Assembly (NCBI GenBank): GCA_016217595.1
Contig: JACRHS010000007.1
Location: forward strand, 1 to 64,000
DNA from: Opitutia bacterium
Lineage (GTDB): Bacteria; Verrucomicrobiota; Verrucomicrobiia; Opitutales; Opitutaceae
Direction: 5' to 3'
DNA length: 64,000 nt
Shown: piece after piece, positions 33,153 to 42,074 of the stretch
How positions within the stretch are numbered: the first letter of the stretch is position 1
Layout of the letters: every line of letters begins with the position of its first letter
The notes under the pieces: model-generated
Seen by the model: the letters and a program-made list of their open reading frames with translations, nothing else
Database searches by the model: none
What the model was told of the DNA's origin: nothing
Position numbers and translations under genes: made by a program

Positions 33153-33598
33153 AAGGATTTGCTCGCATGAAAAACAAGTGCACGCCCTGGGTACGGGCAA
33201 TCATCGCCGCCGTCATGGGATTTTTCCTGGTGGCCTGCGCCAAACAGTCCCTCCCGATCCATGAGAAAGAATATCCGGTGAAAATTGTCGGATCGTGGGA
33301 AGGCATCGTTGGCGGAACCAAAGAGACCATGTCGATCTACAGCGATGGCACGTTTGTCTGCCAGACCCAGCCTCTGGGGTTTATTGGCAAAAGACTTCCG
33401 CAAGGGGCGGGCGCCATAATTCGCGGAACATGGAAGATCGATGGGCCCATCATCACGCTGCGCTTCTCCACCACTGACAATGAGCCGGCGACGAAGCAGG
33501 TTGTTGCGAGCACCATTGTGGCGTTCACCGAAGCCGAGCTTCAATTACGGGCTGATCGGGGTGATTCCACGCAGTTCATCCGAGTGCAGATGCCTTAA
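33149..33598 (+). CDS. Hypothetical lipoprotein, lipocalin-like strand pattern
   Basis: 149 residues. A signal peptide ends in the lipobox LVAC, giving Cys30 as the lipidated residue; +2 is Ala, so outer-membrane sorting is possible. The mature part has alternating strands (VKIVGSWEGIVGGTKETMSIYSDGTFVCQT, GTWKIDGPIITLRFS) like small lipocalin-type or META-like domains, but no family is assigned. AGGA precedes the ATG by four bases. An inner start at the Met at 33167 would also keep the signal. Confidence 0.65.
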   Translation: MKGFARMKNKCTPWVRAIIAAVMGFFLVACAKQSLPIHEKEYPVKIVGSWEGIVGGTKETMSIYSDGTFVCQTQPLGFIGKRLPQGAGAIIRGTWKIDGPIITLRFSTTDNEPATKQVVASTIVAFTEAELQLRADRGDSTQFIRVQMP

Positions 33599-33641
33599 AC
33601 GACTGTCCCCACGAGCAGGGCGCGGGGCCTGACGCGACGCT

Positions 33642-34955
33642 TCACACGCCTTCGCCAAAGAGATTGGCGAGTCGGGCGGCGAGTTTGCGGCGGGCCACGG
33701 CGTAAGAAAAATATTTCCGGCCCAGCGCATAGTTGTGCTCGGCCCACGTGTGGCGGAGCGCGGCATCGGCCAGCAAGGCGCGCGTTTGCTCGATATTCTC
33801 CCGCGTCACCAGCTGGTTCATCGCGATCGTCTTAAACCCGAGCGGGTCGATGTCGCGCGCAAAAACCGCGTAGGTATTCACCAGCACGGGCAGGCCAAAA
33901 TAAACCGCTTCGAGGAACGCATTGCCGAAGCCCTCGTACTGGCTCGGATATGTGACCATATCGGCATGCAAATACACATCGTAAAGCGTGTAGATTTTCT
34001 TCCCGTCGCTCGTGATACCGCGGGTCTCACCCACCCTGTCGGCGATAAAGCGCACATCGATGCCAGCGTCGGCGATGCGATCCTGCAACATGGCGACGTA
34101 TGCGTTGCCCTCATCGCCCGCCGGATGAGAGATCACCAGCTTGGCCCGCGGTTCCTGCAAACGACGCACCAGCTCGATGGCGTGCTCGATACCCTTGCGC
34201 TGCACGACTCGCGTCGGCTGAAGCACAAAAATATCGTCGGCACGCAGACCGATTTCGCTCCGCAAATCGCGGTTGTAATCGTCGAGTTCGGGCGGCGGAG
34301 TTTCGAAATCGAGCACGTTGGGGATGATGGCCGAAGGGAGGCTGCACCGGCGGGCGAGTTCCTTTTGCGCCATCGAATTGATCACCACATGCTCGACGCG
34401 GGGCAATGCACCGGGGAAAGCTGCGCGCAGATAATCGTTGATGGCGCTGACCACGAAACGCTCGCGTTCCCATGCGAAATCGTGGTGATGCGCGATGGCG
34501 GGCAATCCCGTCTCGGCGAGCACTTCGGTGACGGCCAGCCCCAGCGGGACATGCATGGGGATGGCCAGGATGTTTTGCGGGATGAGCACCTCGATCTGAA
34601 ACTTGGCGATGAAGCGGTAGAGCTCATCTTTTAGCTGCTCTTTGAGCGCCTGGATGCGGTCGGTGGTGGCGCGGGTGCGCGTGGTCACACCAAACAGCTG
34701 GCGCTGGAGGTCGGCCACCTCGGAATGACCGAAAAACGCCAGCGGAGCCAGATGGCTCACCGCGGGCGGTGCATCGAGCAAGCCCGCCATCCAGTAACAG
34801 GAATGGCCGAGCCCTTCGAGAATGTGCGCCCATTTGCGCGCTTCGAGGGTGACCCCGTCGGTGCCATGAAAGCGGGTGGACACAAAGCCGATTCTCTTCG
34901 GGAGTCCTTGCGCGAGCAGAGAGGGATTCATGGGGCCATACTGCGGAAAATTCAT
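33642..34955 (-). CDS. Glycosyltransferase, GT4 type
   Basis: 437 residues, GT-B fold. RIGFVSTRFHGTDGVTLEARKWA is the N-terminal donor/acceptor loop pattern, and VLQPTRVVQRKGIEHAIELV starts the C-terminal nucleotide-binding domain. YPSQYEGFGNAFLEAVYFGLPV is the E-x7-E motif (two glutamates 7 apart). Cytosolic or peripheral membrane enzyme transferring a sugar in glycan assembly. It lies downstream of the deacetylase and GT2 genes on the same strand, after a 105-base gap. Confidence 0.8.
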   Translation of the reverse strand: MNFPQYGPMNPSLLAQGLPKRIGFVSTRFHGTDGVTLEARKWAHILEGLGHSCYWMAGLLDAPPAVSHLAPLAFFGHSEVADLQRQLFGVTTRTRATTDRIQALKEQLKDELYRFIAKFQIEVLIPQNILAIPMHVPLGLAVTEVLAETGLPAIAHHHDFAWERERFVVSAINDYLRAAFPGALPRVEHVVINSMAQKELARRCSLPSAIIPNVLDFETPPPELDDYNRDLRSEIGLRADDIFVLQPTRVVQRKGIEHAIELVRRLQEPRAKLVISHPAGDEGNAYVAMLQDRIADAGIDVRFIADRVGETRGITSDGKKIYTLYDVYLHADMVTYPSQYEGFGNAFLEAVYFGLPVLVNTYAVFARDIDPLGFKTIAMNQLVTRENIEQTRALLADAALRHTWAEHNYALGRKYFSYAVARRKLAARLANLFGEGV

Positions 34956-35060
34956 GGCGCGCCAAGTTATTCGGATGCGAGCAACGCCCGGCGCGATGGA
35001 GCGTTACCATCGATGGCGTTCATCCAGTGGGACACCTTCATCGAGGATAACATTGCCCCG

Positions 35061-35789
35061 TCATACTCCACGGGCGCGATTCCACAGCGCATTGCACCGA
35101 TAGCGCAGCAGCCGCGCTGGAGTAAACAAACTCTCTGGCGTCGACATGCCGTCTGCTACGACACGATATAGCAGTGGCGCCTGCCATCCCCGATTGCTCG
35201 CCTGGCCGATGCGAAACACATGCCGGTAAAACTTCCTGGCCCACACCTGTGTCTCCGCATTGAAGCCGCCGAATGGGTAAACGAAACTGTTCACTTCCCG
35301 GCACAGGCGCTCTTGCAACACAGTCTTCGCATCGGCGATTTCACGACTTAAGTCGGCGCGATAATTATCTAGGCGCACATGCGTCCGTCCATGGGCGGCG
35401 AAAGCGATGCGCGGATCCAACGCCAATTGTCGGAGCTCAGTCCAAGTACAAAGACCACCACGCTCCGGGTAAGCATAGGCGTCGTAGCTGGAAAGGGCGA
35501 GCCGGGTACCCTCGACAGCCTCTACGCGCTCGATAATCAGTCCGGGCGACACGGCCAGGACGGCGCACAAGCCGTGTTTGCTCAATAACGGATAAGCGAC
35601 GGCAAAAAAATCGTAGTAGGCATCATCAAAAGTCAGACACACATTGAGCCGTTGGGGATCGAGCGGTTCGCCGGGCAAGATGCAGGCATAATGGCGGCGC
35701 AAGTAGGCAAAGTGGGCGTCCAACATGGCCGCATCGTTCCCAAACCGGTCGGTTTGAGCGCGGTGATACATGAGCACCAGCAACGTCAT
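35061..35789 (-). CDS. Polysaccharide deacetylase-family protein (NodB homology)
   Basis: 242 residues, no signal peptide. LTFDDAY (Asp55, Asp56) is NodB motif 1 and AAHGRTH (His133, His137) motif 2, so the catalytic Asp and the Asp-His-His metal site are present. It should remove N- or O-acetyl groups from a sugar, here probably a glycan precursor because it lacks an export signal. Its ATG overlaps the upstream GT2 stop by four bases, so the two are co-translated. Confidence 0.8.
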   Translation of the reverse strand: MTLLVLMYHRAQTDRFGNDAAMLDAHFAYLRRHYACILPGEPLDPQRLNVCLTFDDAYYDFFAVAYPLLSKHGLCAVLAVSPGLIIERVEAVEGTRLALSSYDAYAYPERGGLCTWTELRQLALDPRIAFAAHGRTHVRLDNYRADLSREIADAKTVLQERLCREVNSFVYPFGGFNAETQVWARKFYRHVFRIGQASNRGWQAPLLYRVVADGMSTPESLFTPARLLRYRCNALWNRARGV

Positions 35790-36670
35790 GTGGAGAGGCG
35801 TCGGTTGGCTTCGCCCAACTTGAGATATTTCCACACGGCGGTGTGGGCGTTGTAGGTGCTGATAGTGAAACCTTCCGCGCCCTGCCGGAACCCTTGCTGC
35901 AGAACGTAACATTTTAAAAAGGCCCAGGCGCCGTGAGCCCAAGCATGCCACGCCCCGCCAGATTTTCGGCCGGCATGCTGACTGGCGAACAATGAGGTGT
36001 AGACCTGCATCTTGCGCAGAAAGTCGTCGAGCGAATCGTAGGAGTAGTGTTGCACGGGATGCCGTAGGCGCCGCACCAACAGTCCCTCGGTCGCCACTTT
36101 TTCGTGCACTGGGCGATCAGAAAAATCCGTCACCTCACGACAGAACAAGCGTTCGTGGTACTCACGCTGCCAACCACAGGTCGTAATGTGCCGCCCGTTG
36201 TAATAGTTTTGAAATGGGAGCGCGTAGACCGTGTGCGGATCGAGTGCTAAGGCACGGATTTCATCGGCCAAGGCCGGAGACACGACTTCGTCACTGTCGA
36301 TGGACAGAATCCAATCGTGCCGGGCCAATCCTGCCGCGAGGCGATGTGCGGTCCCGAAGCCTGGAAATCTCCCCTGGCATTGATGCCACGTGACGTTCGG
36401 AAACGCGGTTGCAATCGCCCGGGTGTCATCCACTGAACCGGTATCGAAAACGACGATTTCATCACACCATGCGAGTGCGGCCAGGGCCGCGCCCAGATGG
36501 GCACCACTGTTTTTGGTCAGCATCGTAGCGCTGATCGGAACGGAGCGCGGAGCGGTTCGACACGAATTCTCCGTTGTATCCGCAATCTCGTGCAATTCGA
36601 CCGAAGAAGTGAACTCCTTGGCCGAGGATGGAACTAAAGCAGTCAAGGGCAGATGAAAGAAAGAGGACAT
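35786..36670 (-). CDS. Glycosyltransferase family 2, WaaE/KdtX-like
   Basis: About 294 residues from the ATG at 36670; a start at 36736 is also open, and the family similarity only begins near VPISATMLTKN. GT-A features: IVVFDTGSVDDT and the DxD motif in SIDSDEVV. The later RPVHEKV and YSYDSLDDFLRK segments match lipopolysaccharide core beta-1,4-glucosyltransferase-like proteins. It is coupled to the deacetylase gene, suggesting that both act on the same surface oligosaccharide. Confidence 0.75.
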   Translation of the reverse strand: MSSFFHLPLTALVPSSAKEFTSSVELHEIADTTENSCRTAPRSVPISATMLTKNSGAHLGAALAALAWCDEIVVFDTGSVDDTRAIATAFPNVTWHQCQGRFPGFGTAHRLAAGLARHDWILSIDSDEVVSPALADEIRALALDPHTVYALPFQNYYNGRHITTCGWQREYHERLFCREVTDFSDRPVHEKVATEGLLVRRLRHPVQHYSYDSLDDFLRKMQVYTSLFASQHAGRKSGGAWHAWAHGAWAFLKCYVLQQGFRQGAEGFTISTYNAHTAVWKYLKLGEANRRLST

Positions 36671-36856
36671 TGCGAAAAGCAGAGGGGAAAGGGCCGAGAA
36701 GACCGGGCCGCCAGCACGCGGCCCGGTCACCAGCATCTCGAATAAGCATCACGCTAAGTGACACTCACACTAACCACGCCGAGCTTAGCAAAAGCCGTAG
36801 CTCGTTGTCTGCCCTACCGCGCCGAAATTACGTGTAGGACCCGGCCTGACATGCTG

Positions 36857-37519
36857 CTACTTCGCAGCTTGTTTCTCCACCCAACGCACAGCCTCACGGA
36901 ACAACTCGTGACTACTTTGCAAATCCAGCTTCTCCTTAATTCGCACACAATAGACCTGTACCGTTTTGATGCTCAGGCCCAGATCGTCTGCGATAATACG
37001 CGTCCCCTCTCCGCGACCAAGGCGGCGAAAAACCTCCAGCTCACGATCGCTGAGTTGCTCGATGGGATCGGTCGTCTTCACCGCGGTCCGGCCGAAAAAC
37101 CTCCCGGTCATCGCCGCCAGTAAATCCTGACTGGCGTAGACCTTTCCCTGATGCGTTTGCCGGATCGCTTCCAAGATCTGGTCAGTGGAGTCGCGCTTCT
37201 TCACATACCCGCGCGCGCCGGCACGGAACGCACGCTCAGCGTAGCTCACCTCTTCATGCATGGTTAGCACGACGATGACGATGGCCGGGAGCTGTTCATG
37301 CAGATCTTTGATCAAGGCAAGTCCAGTGCCGCTGGTGAGCGAAAGGTCGACAACCGCGACATCGGGTGGCGCGGCACGCATGGCGGCCAGGGCCGATCGG
37401 GCATCCGCGGCCTGCCCGCAAACCTCCAAATCTGGCTGTTCGCGGAGCAGATTGGTCAGCCACTCGCGCACCAGCGGATGATCATCGACAAGGAAAACTC
37501 TGATACGCTCTGTAGCCAT
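36857..37519 (-). CDS. NarL/LuxR-family response regulator
   Basis: 220 residues. The receiver domain has the acidic pair in VDDHP and phospho-acceptor Asp in VAVVDLSL (about residue 57). The C-terminal LuxR-type helix-turn-helix has LSDRELEVFRRLGRG and IKTVQVYCVRIKEKL. It lies 11 bases after the histidine kinase gene on the same strand, so the two form one two-component system. Targets are unknown; the neighbouring glycan and osmotic-stress genes are candidates by position only. Confidence 0.9.
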   Translation of the reverse strand: MATERIRVFLVDDHPLVREWLTNLLREQPDLEVCGQAADARSALAAMRAAPPDVAVVDLSLTSGTGLALIKDLHEQLPAIVIVVLTMHEEVSYAERAFRAGARGYVKKRDSTDQILEAIRQTHQGKVYASQDLLAAMTGRFFGRTAVKTTDPIEQLSDRELEVFRRLGRGEGTRIIADDLGLSIKTVQVYCVRIKEKLDLQSSHELFREAVRWVEKQAAK

Positions 37520-37530
37520 GATTCGTTACC

Positions 37531-38643
37531 TTAGCAGGCTTTTCCCTTCTTATCCAAGCGACAGACAATCCTGGTACCGCCTCGGGTCGGACACTCCACG
37601 GTGAGAGTTCCGCCCACCGCCGCGGCACGATGCGTCATGATGCGCAGGCCCAACCCCGCCGCACGAGATTCGGGAGGGGGCAAACCGATCCCATTATCCC
37701 GCACTTCGAGGCGCAACTCCCGGTCATCGCCGGTCAGGACAATGTCAACCTTGGTCGCGACCGCATGCTTGTAAGCATTGCGGACCGCTTCCTGCGCAAT
37801 GCGGTACAACTGTGCCGCGCTCACCGCATCTGGCGCACGCGGCGTTCCGCTCACGGTCACCTGACAGGCGACCGGGCTGCGCTCCGCCATGCTTGTCGCA
37901 AACTCCTCCAACTCGGGAATGAGCTGCTCAGGTTCGATAGATTCCAGCAGCAGGCCACGGGCGGCCAGCCGCGTTTGCCCGATTCCCTCCTGCACCAGAT
38001 GCACGAGTTTCTGCGCATCGGCGGCCAATGGGTTTCCGCGCTGGGCGAGATGCTCGGCATGCACTTTCGCGGCGAAGGCCGTGCCCGTCAGATGCTGGCC
38101 CAGTCCATCGTGCAACTCATGGCCTACGGCATGGCGCTCTCGGGCGCCAATATCGAGCAGATCGCGCCGTAAAGTTTCGCTCACAGCCAGTGCCTCGCGC
38201 AACGCAGCGGTGCGTTCCAAAACCCGGCGCTCCAGCTCCCGCTGGAACATGACCAGCATATACAGCGTGCGTGCCATGATGAGAAATGTGACGAGCGAAA
38301 TCGTCACGTTCCACCAGGCTGTCGGCCCATGCACTGAGTTTGAGCCCAAAAAATAGCCACCAATAAACCATACGCCGACGCTCACAACGGTAACGAGCAT
38401 CGCCCAACGCCATCCCAACCACATGACCGCGCAGGCCAGCGGGATAAAATAGAAGGGGCGCAAAGAGATATTTACGCCGCTATAGTAATCGATGGCGCCG
38501 ATTCCACCGACCAGAACGAATACGATTATCCGAGACCAAGCACGACTCCAGCTCGGTGGCCGCGCCAAAATCTCCAGCAGGCGTGAAGTCGTAGCCTCAT
38601 ACCGTGGCTCAGCCTGTGCCGGTGTTGCATCATCCACGGCCAA
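37531..38643 (-). CDS. Sensor histidine kinase, HisKA_3 (NarX-like) type
   Basis: 370 residues. About four hydrophobic helices (35-130) form an integral-membrane sensor with little periplasmic sequence. A short coiled coil (RELERRVLERTAALREAL) leads to the HisKA_3 dimerisation domain with His178 in GHELHDGLGQ, then the HATPase domain (QEAVRNAYKHA, VRDNGIGLP). The first codon is TTG (38643), with GTG two codons later as alternative; no ATG precedes the membrane domain. It phosphorylates the adjacent NarL-type regulator. The membrane part resembles the protein at 30.98 kb. Confidence 0.88.
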   Translation of the reverse strand: MAVDDATPAQAEPRYEATTSRLLEILARPPSWSRAWSRIIVFVLVGGIGAIDYYSGVNISLRPFYFIPLACAVMWLGWRWAMLVTVVSVGVWFIGGYFLGSNSVHGPTAWWNVTISLVTFLIMARTLYMLVMFQRELERRVLERTAALREALAVSETLRRDLLDIGARERHAVGHELHDGLGQHLTGTAFAAKVHAEHLAQRGNPLAADAQKLVHLVQEGIGQTRLAARGLLLESIEPEQLIPELEEFATSMAERSPVACQVTVSGTPRAPDAVSAAQLYRIAQEAVRNAYKHAVATKVDIVLTGDDRELRLEVRDNGIGLPPPESRAAGLGLRIMTHRAAAVGGTLTVECPTRGGTRIVCRLDKKGKAC

Positions 38644-38735
38644 ACCGTGCTTTGCCGGTGTCCGCTTGCCAATCGCATTTTACCTCCGGATACGAAAATC
38701 GGCAAAAATTTCTGTCGCAAGCAGACTATTCCCGC

Positions 38736-40232
38736 TCAGTGCACGTAGAAGCACAGGCCGACAATCGCGGTGGGCAGGAGAGCGGCGGCGGCGAGCTGGA
38801 GCGGCGCCACGCCGTCGGGAAAGTAACGATTGAGGATGGCCTGCCCGGCCGGATTCGGCGCGTTGGCGATGACTGTCAGTCCCCCGCCCACCACCGCGCC
38901 CGCCACCACCGAGTATTTTAATGTGTCGCAAAACCCCGGCACTTGCGACGCCAGATAAGTGATGGCGGCGTTGTCGTTGAACGCCGTGAGCAGGACCGAG
39001 CCGAGAAAGAGCGGCGTGTCACCCAGGCGCAAGAGGATGGGTTGCAGCCACCACGTCTGGAGGCCGCCGTGAATCACCAGGCCGGCGAGAAAAAAGCCGA
39101 CCAGAATCGGCGCGCGCAAATCGAGCGGCTGCTGGTGGTGCGCCGTCGCCTGCGCGAAGGCCAGGTAGAAGAGAAAAGCGCCGATGAACAACGCCGGGTG
39201 GTGCGCCTGCCAGACGGTGAACGCGAGAAACCCGAGATGCACCGCCGTGATCCACCCCGGCACCGGACGACGGGCCGCCGCGGTCACCTCCCCACCCGGG
39301 GCGCTCGCGAGCGCCGCCAGCTCTCGACGGAAAATGGCGTAATACACGCCGGTCGCCAGCGCTATGCCGAGCACAGCACGCCAGCCGAAGTGCGTCAGCA
39401 TATAGACCAGATCCCAATCCCACACCCGCGCCACCATGATCACCGGCGGCGCCGCAAAGTGCGTCAGCGTGCCGCCCACGGAGACGTTGACGAACAGCAA
39501 GCCCAGCGTGGCATAACGCAGGCGCAAGCTGGGCTGGCGCTCGTAGAACTGTCGGCCGAGCAGCAACGCCGCGATGGTCATGGCCGCCGGCTCCGTGATC
39601 AGCGAGCCGAGCAAGGGCGCGAGGAGCAAAATCGCGAGCCACCACGCGCCGGGCGTGCTCCCACCCAATCGGGCGACCCGCTGCAACGTGCGCTCGGCGA
39701 GTTCGAGTACTGGGCGCGTCGCCGCCAGCGCCATGATCACCACCACAAACAAGGGCTCCGTGTAATTGACGTGTTCGCCGATGTAGCTGACGACCGACGG
39801 CCAGCCCTTGTACCACGTAATTGCGCCGGCGAGCACCAATGCCCACAGGCCAAAGACCGCCTCCACTTCGCCGAGAAAATGCAGGATCTGCCCGGGGAAA
39901 CTCACTTCATCGGGCTGCCCGTCGGCGTCATTATCGCCACGCGCCTCTGCTGTACGACGGGCGGCATGGCGCGCCTCAACGATGTGCGCGTAGTGGCGGA
40001 TTTTCGCGGTGAGAAACGTGTGCGCGATGGCACAGAGAAAAATCGCCAGCGCCACGACGTTGAACGGCTCGCTGGTGGCGCGATGCAGCAACACCGACCC
40101 AAGCCCGCCGGCGGGATCGGCGTAACGCTCAATTGGAATGGGCAATCCTGCTGCGGCTTCGCCAGCCCGGACCAATCCACCCATTCCTCCGAATAATGCC
40201 GCTACCCCGAGAATGCGCGTGTGGAATTGCAT
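38736..40232 (-). CDS. Putative Na+/H+ antiporter
   Basis: 498 residues from the ATG at 40232. About a dozen hydrophobic helices. LLLAPLLGSLITEPAAMTIAALLL, GGTLTHFAAPPVIMVA and AFNDNAAITYLASQVPG fit the putative Na+/H+ antiporter family (ion-transporter superfamily fold with discontinuous helices). Between helices 2 and 3 is a polar loop (HYAHIVEARHAARRTAEARGDNDADG). Expected to extrude Na+ in exchange for H+, consistent with ionic homeostasis genes elsewhere in the window. Monocistronic, divergent from the following GT gene. Confidence 0.75.
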   Translation of the reverse strand: MQFHTRILGVAALFGGMGGLVRAGEAAAGLPIPIERYADPAGGLGSVLLHRATSEPFNVVALAIFLCAIAHTFLTAKIRHYAHIVEARHAARRTAEARGDNDADGQPDEVSFPGQILHFLGEVEAVFGLWALVLAGAITWYKGWPSVVSYIGEHVNYTEPLFVVVIMALAATRPVLELAERTLQRVARLGGSTPGAWWLAILLLAPLLGSLITEPAAMTIAALLLGRQFYERQPSLRLRYATLGLLFVNVSVGGTLTHFAAPPVIMVARVWDWDLVYMLTHFGWRAVLGIALATGVYYAIFRRELAALASAPGGEVTAAARRPVPGWITAVHLGFLAFTVWQAHHPALFIGAFLFYLAFAQATAHHQQPLDLRAPILVGFFLAGLVIHGGLQTWWLQPILLRLGDTPLFLGSVLLTAFNDNAAITYLASQVPGFCDTLKYSVVAGAVVGGGLTVIANAPNPAGQAILNRYFPDGVAPLQLAAAALLPTAIVGLCFYVH

Positions 40233-40406
40233 GGTCCACCCGAGCAAATGCGGATGTTGGCTGGACGCAAACGCTCATCATGCGGACGGGTTTATTTTTT
40301 CTGCTCAGCCAGATTCACCGATCGCGTCAGCAGAGTTTTGCCTGGAGCACACCGCTGCACAAAGGCTTTGCCATCGCGTCGGTGGCGCTTACTTCTCGCC
40401 GGTCGC

Positions 40407-42047
40407 ATGCCCGTCTCCTCCACGCCTTCTTCGCAATCTCCGTCCGGCCGGCGTTGGGCCGGCACCGCCGGGATTTTTTTCGACGAATTCGCGCCGGACT
40501 CGGCCTGGATTCGCGAGACCGGCCGGGTGCGTTTGCCGCCTATCGGCGAACGTCTGCGCCTGCGATTGTGCGGTGAGACGATCCGCCATCCCGAAGCGCG
40601 TGGTATCGAATCAGCACTTCCACAACTAGAGTGCTGGTTGGGCCCGCGCCGCCTCAGCCGCATCGCCCCAGCCGCCGCCGGGCCGTGGAGCATCGAAGTG
40701 GAAATACCAGCTGAGTATGCCGCCGCAGGCGCTGAGTTGCGACTGACCCTGTGCGGCAACGCGATGACCAATGCGTTTGCCTGGCTCGGCCGGGTGACGA
40801 ACTTCGGCCCCTGGCAACGCTTCCGTCGGCAAAATAAAAACCGCCAGCTCCGTCTCACACGGATCGTGACCGCCGACGGCGAACCGATCTTCGATTTCTC
40901 GCAACGTTTCTCCCCCTACTCCGCCGAATTCGCCCGCCGCCACACCCAGCTCGGCCTCAACGTGGTGGGGTTCCTCACCGCCGACCTCGGCGTGGGCGAA
41001 AGCGCCCGCTGCATGGCCCGCGCCGCCGATGCCGCCGGGATCCCTGTGGCCCTCGTGCCGCTCAAGCTGCACTGCAAGAATCCGCAGAGCGACCAGACCT
41101 ACGCCAGCCGTCTCCAGGAAACGAATCCGCACAGCGTCAACGTCGTCCACATCGATGCGCCGGCTTCCCGCGACATCGACCATCACCACGGGCCGGCCTT
41201 CCGCGCGGGCAAATACAATATCGGTTATTGGGCCTGGGAGCTGCCGGATTTTCCCGATGGCTGGGTGCCGGCCTGCGACTACTTTGACGAAATCTGGTGC
41301 CCGAGCGATTTTGTGCGGGAGTCGATCGGCACGAAAGCTCCATTGCCGGTGCTGACCATGCCGCACGCCATCGCATTTCCCCGGCCGCAGGGAGATTTCC
41401 GGGCGAAATTCGGCCTGCCCAAGGACAAGTTTCTTTTCCTCTTCGTCTACGACCTCAACTCGTACTCGCCGCGCAAAAACCCCCAGGCCGTGCTCGCCGC
41501 CTTCCGCGCCTCGGGGCTCGCTGCGCGCGGCGCAGCGCTCGTCATCAAATTGCACAACGTCGTCGGCAATGAATCCGATTTTGTCGCGCTCAAATCCGCC
41601 GTGGCCGACCTGCCCGGCACCACGCTGATCTCCCGGACACTCGACCGCGCCGAAGTTTACCAACTGGAATCAGCCTGCGATTGCTTCGTGTCGCTGCACC
41701 GCGCGGAGGGTTATGGGCTCTCGGTGGCCGAGTGCATGTACCTCGGAAAACCGGTGATTTCCACCGACTGGTCCGCCACGGCGGAATACGTCAACGAGCG
41801 CAACGGCGGCCCGGTGCGCTGCGAGCTGCGCCAGCTGGAGCACAATTACGGCCCGTATTTTAAAGGCTCCCATTGGGCCGAGCCCGACCCCGAGCATGCA
41901 GCGTGGTGGATGCGCAAATTTTTCGACGACCGGGCACTCGCCGCCCAGCTCGGCGCCGCCGCGCGGCAGACCATCGAAACGCGTTTCTCACCCGCCGTCA
42001 TCGGTGCCCGCTACCGCCGCCGCCTCGAAGCCATCGCCACGTGGTGA
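40407..42047 (+). CDS. GT4-type glycosyltransferase with N-terminal beta-rich domain
   Basis: 546 residues. The first ~170 (after a disordered start) form a beta-rich domain (GERLRLRLCGETIRHPEA; ELRLTLCGNAM). The GT-B enzyme follows: GLNVVGFLTADLGVGESARCMARA at about 188, a second domain from FLFLFVYDLNSYSPRKNP, and the E-x7-E motif in RAEGYGLSVAECMYLGKPV. The N-terminal module is not part of the GT-B core and may bind carbohydrate. The open frame begins at 40221, but the ATG at 40407 fits the coding pattern better. Confidence 0.75.
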   Translation: MPVSSTPSSQSPSGRRWAGTAGIFFDEFAPDSAWIRETGRVRLPPIGERLRLRLCGETIRHPEARGIESALPQLECWLGPRRLSRIAPAAAGPWSIEVEIPAEYAAAGAELRLTLCGNAMTNAFAWLGRVTNFGPWQRFRRQNKNRQLRLTRIVTADGEPIFDFSQRFSPYSAEFARRHTQLGLNVVGFLTADLGVGESARCMARAADAAGIPVALVPLKLHCKNPQSDQTYASRLQETNPHSVNVVHIDAPASRDIDHHHGPAFRAGKYNIGYWAWELPDFPDGWVPACDYFDEIWCPSDFVRESIGTKAPLPVLTMPHAIAFPRPQGDFRAKFGLPKDKFLFLFVYDLNSYSPRKNPQAVLAAFRASGLAARGAALVIKLHNVVGNESDFVALKSAVADLPGTTLISRTLDRAEVYQLESACDCFVSLHRAEGYGLSVAECMYLGKPVISTDWSATAEYVNERNGGPVRCELRQLEHNYGPYFKGSHWAEPDPEHAAWWMRKFFDDRALAAQLGAAARQTIETRFSPAVIGARYRRRLEAIATW

Positions 42048-42074
42048 AACATCCGACCGCGCGTACCGGTGCGA

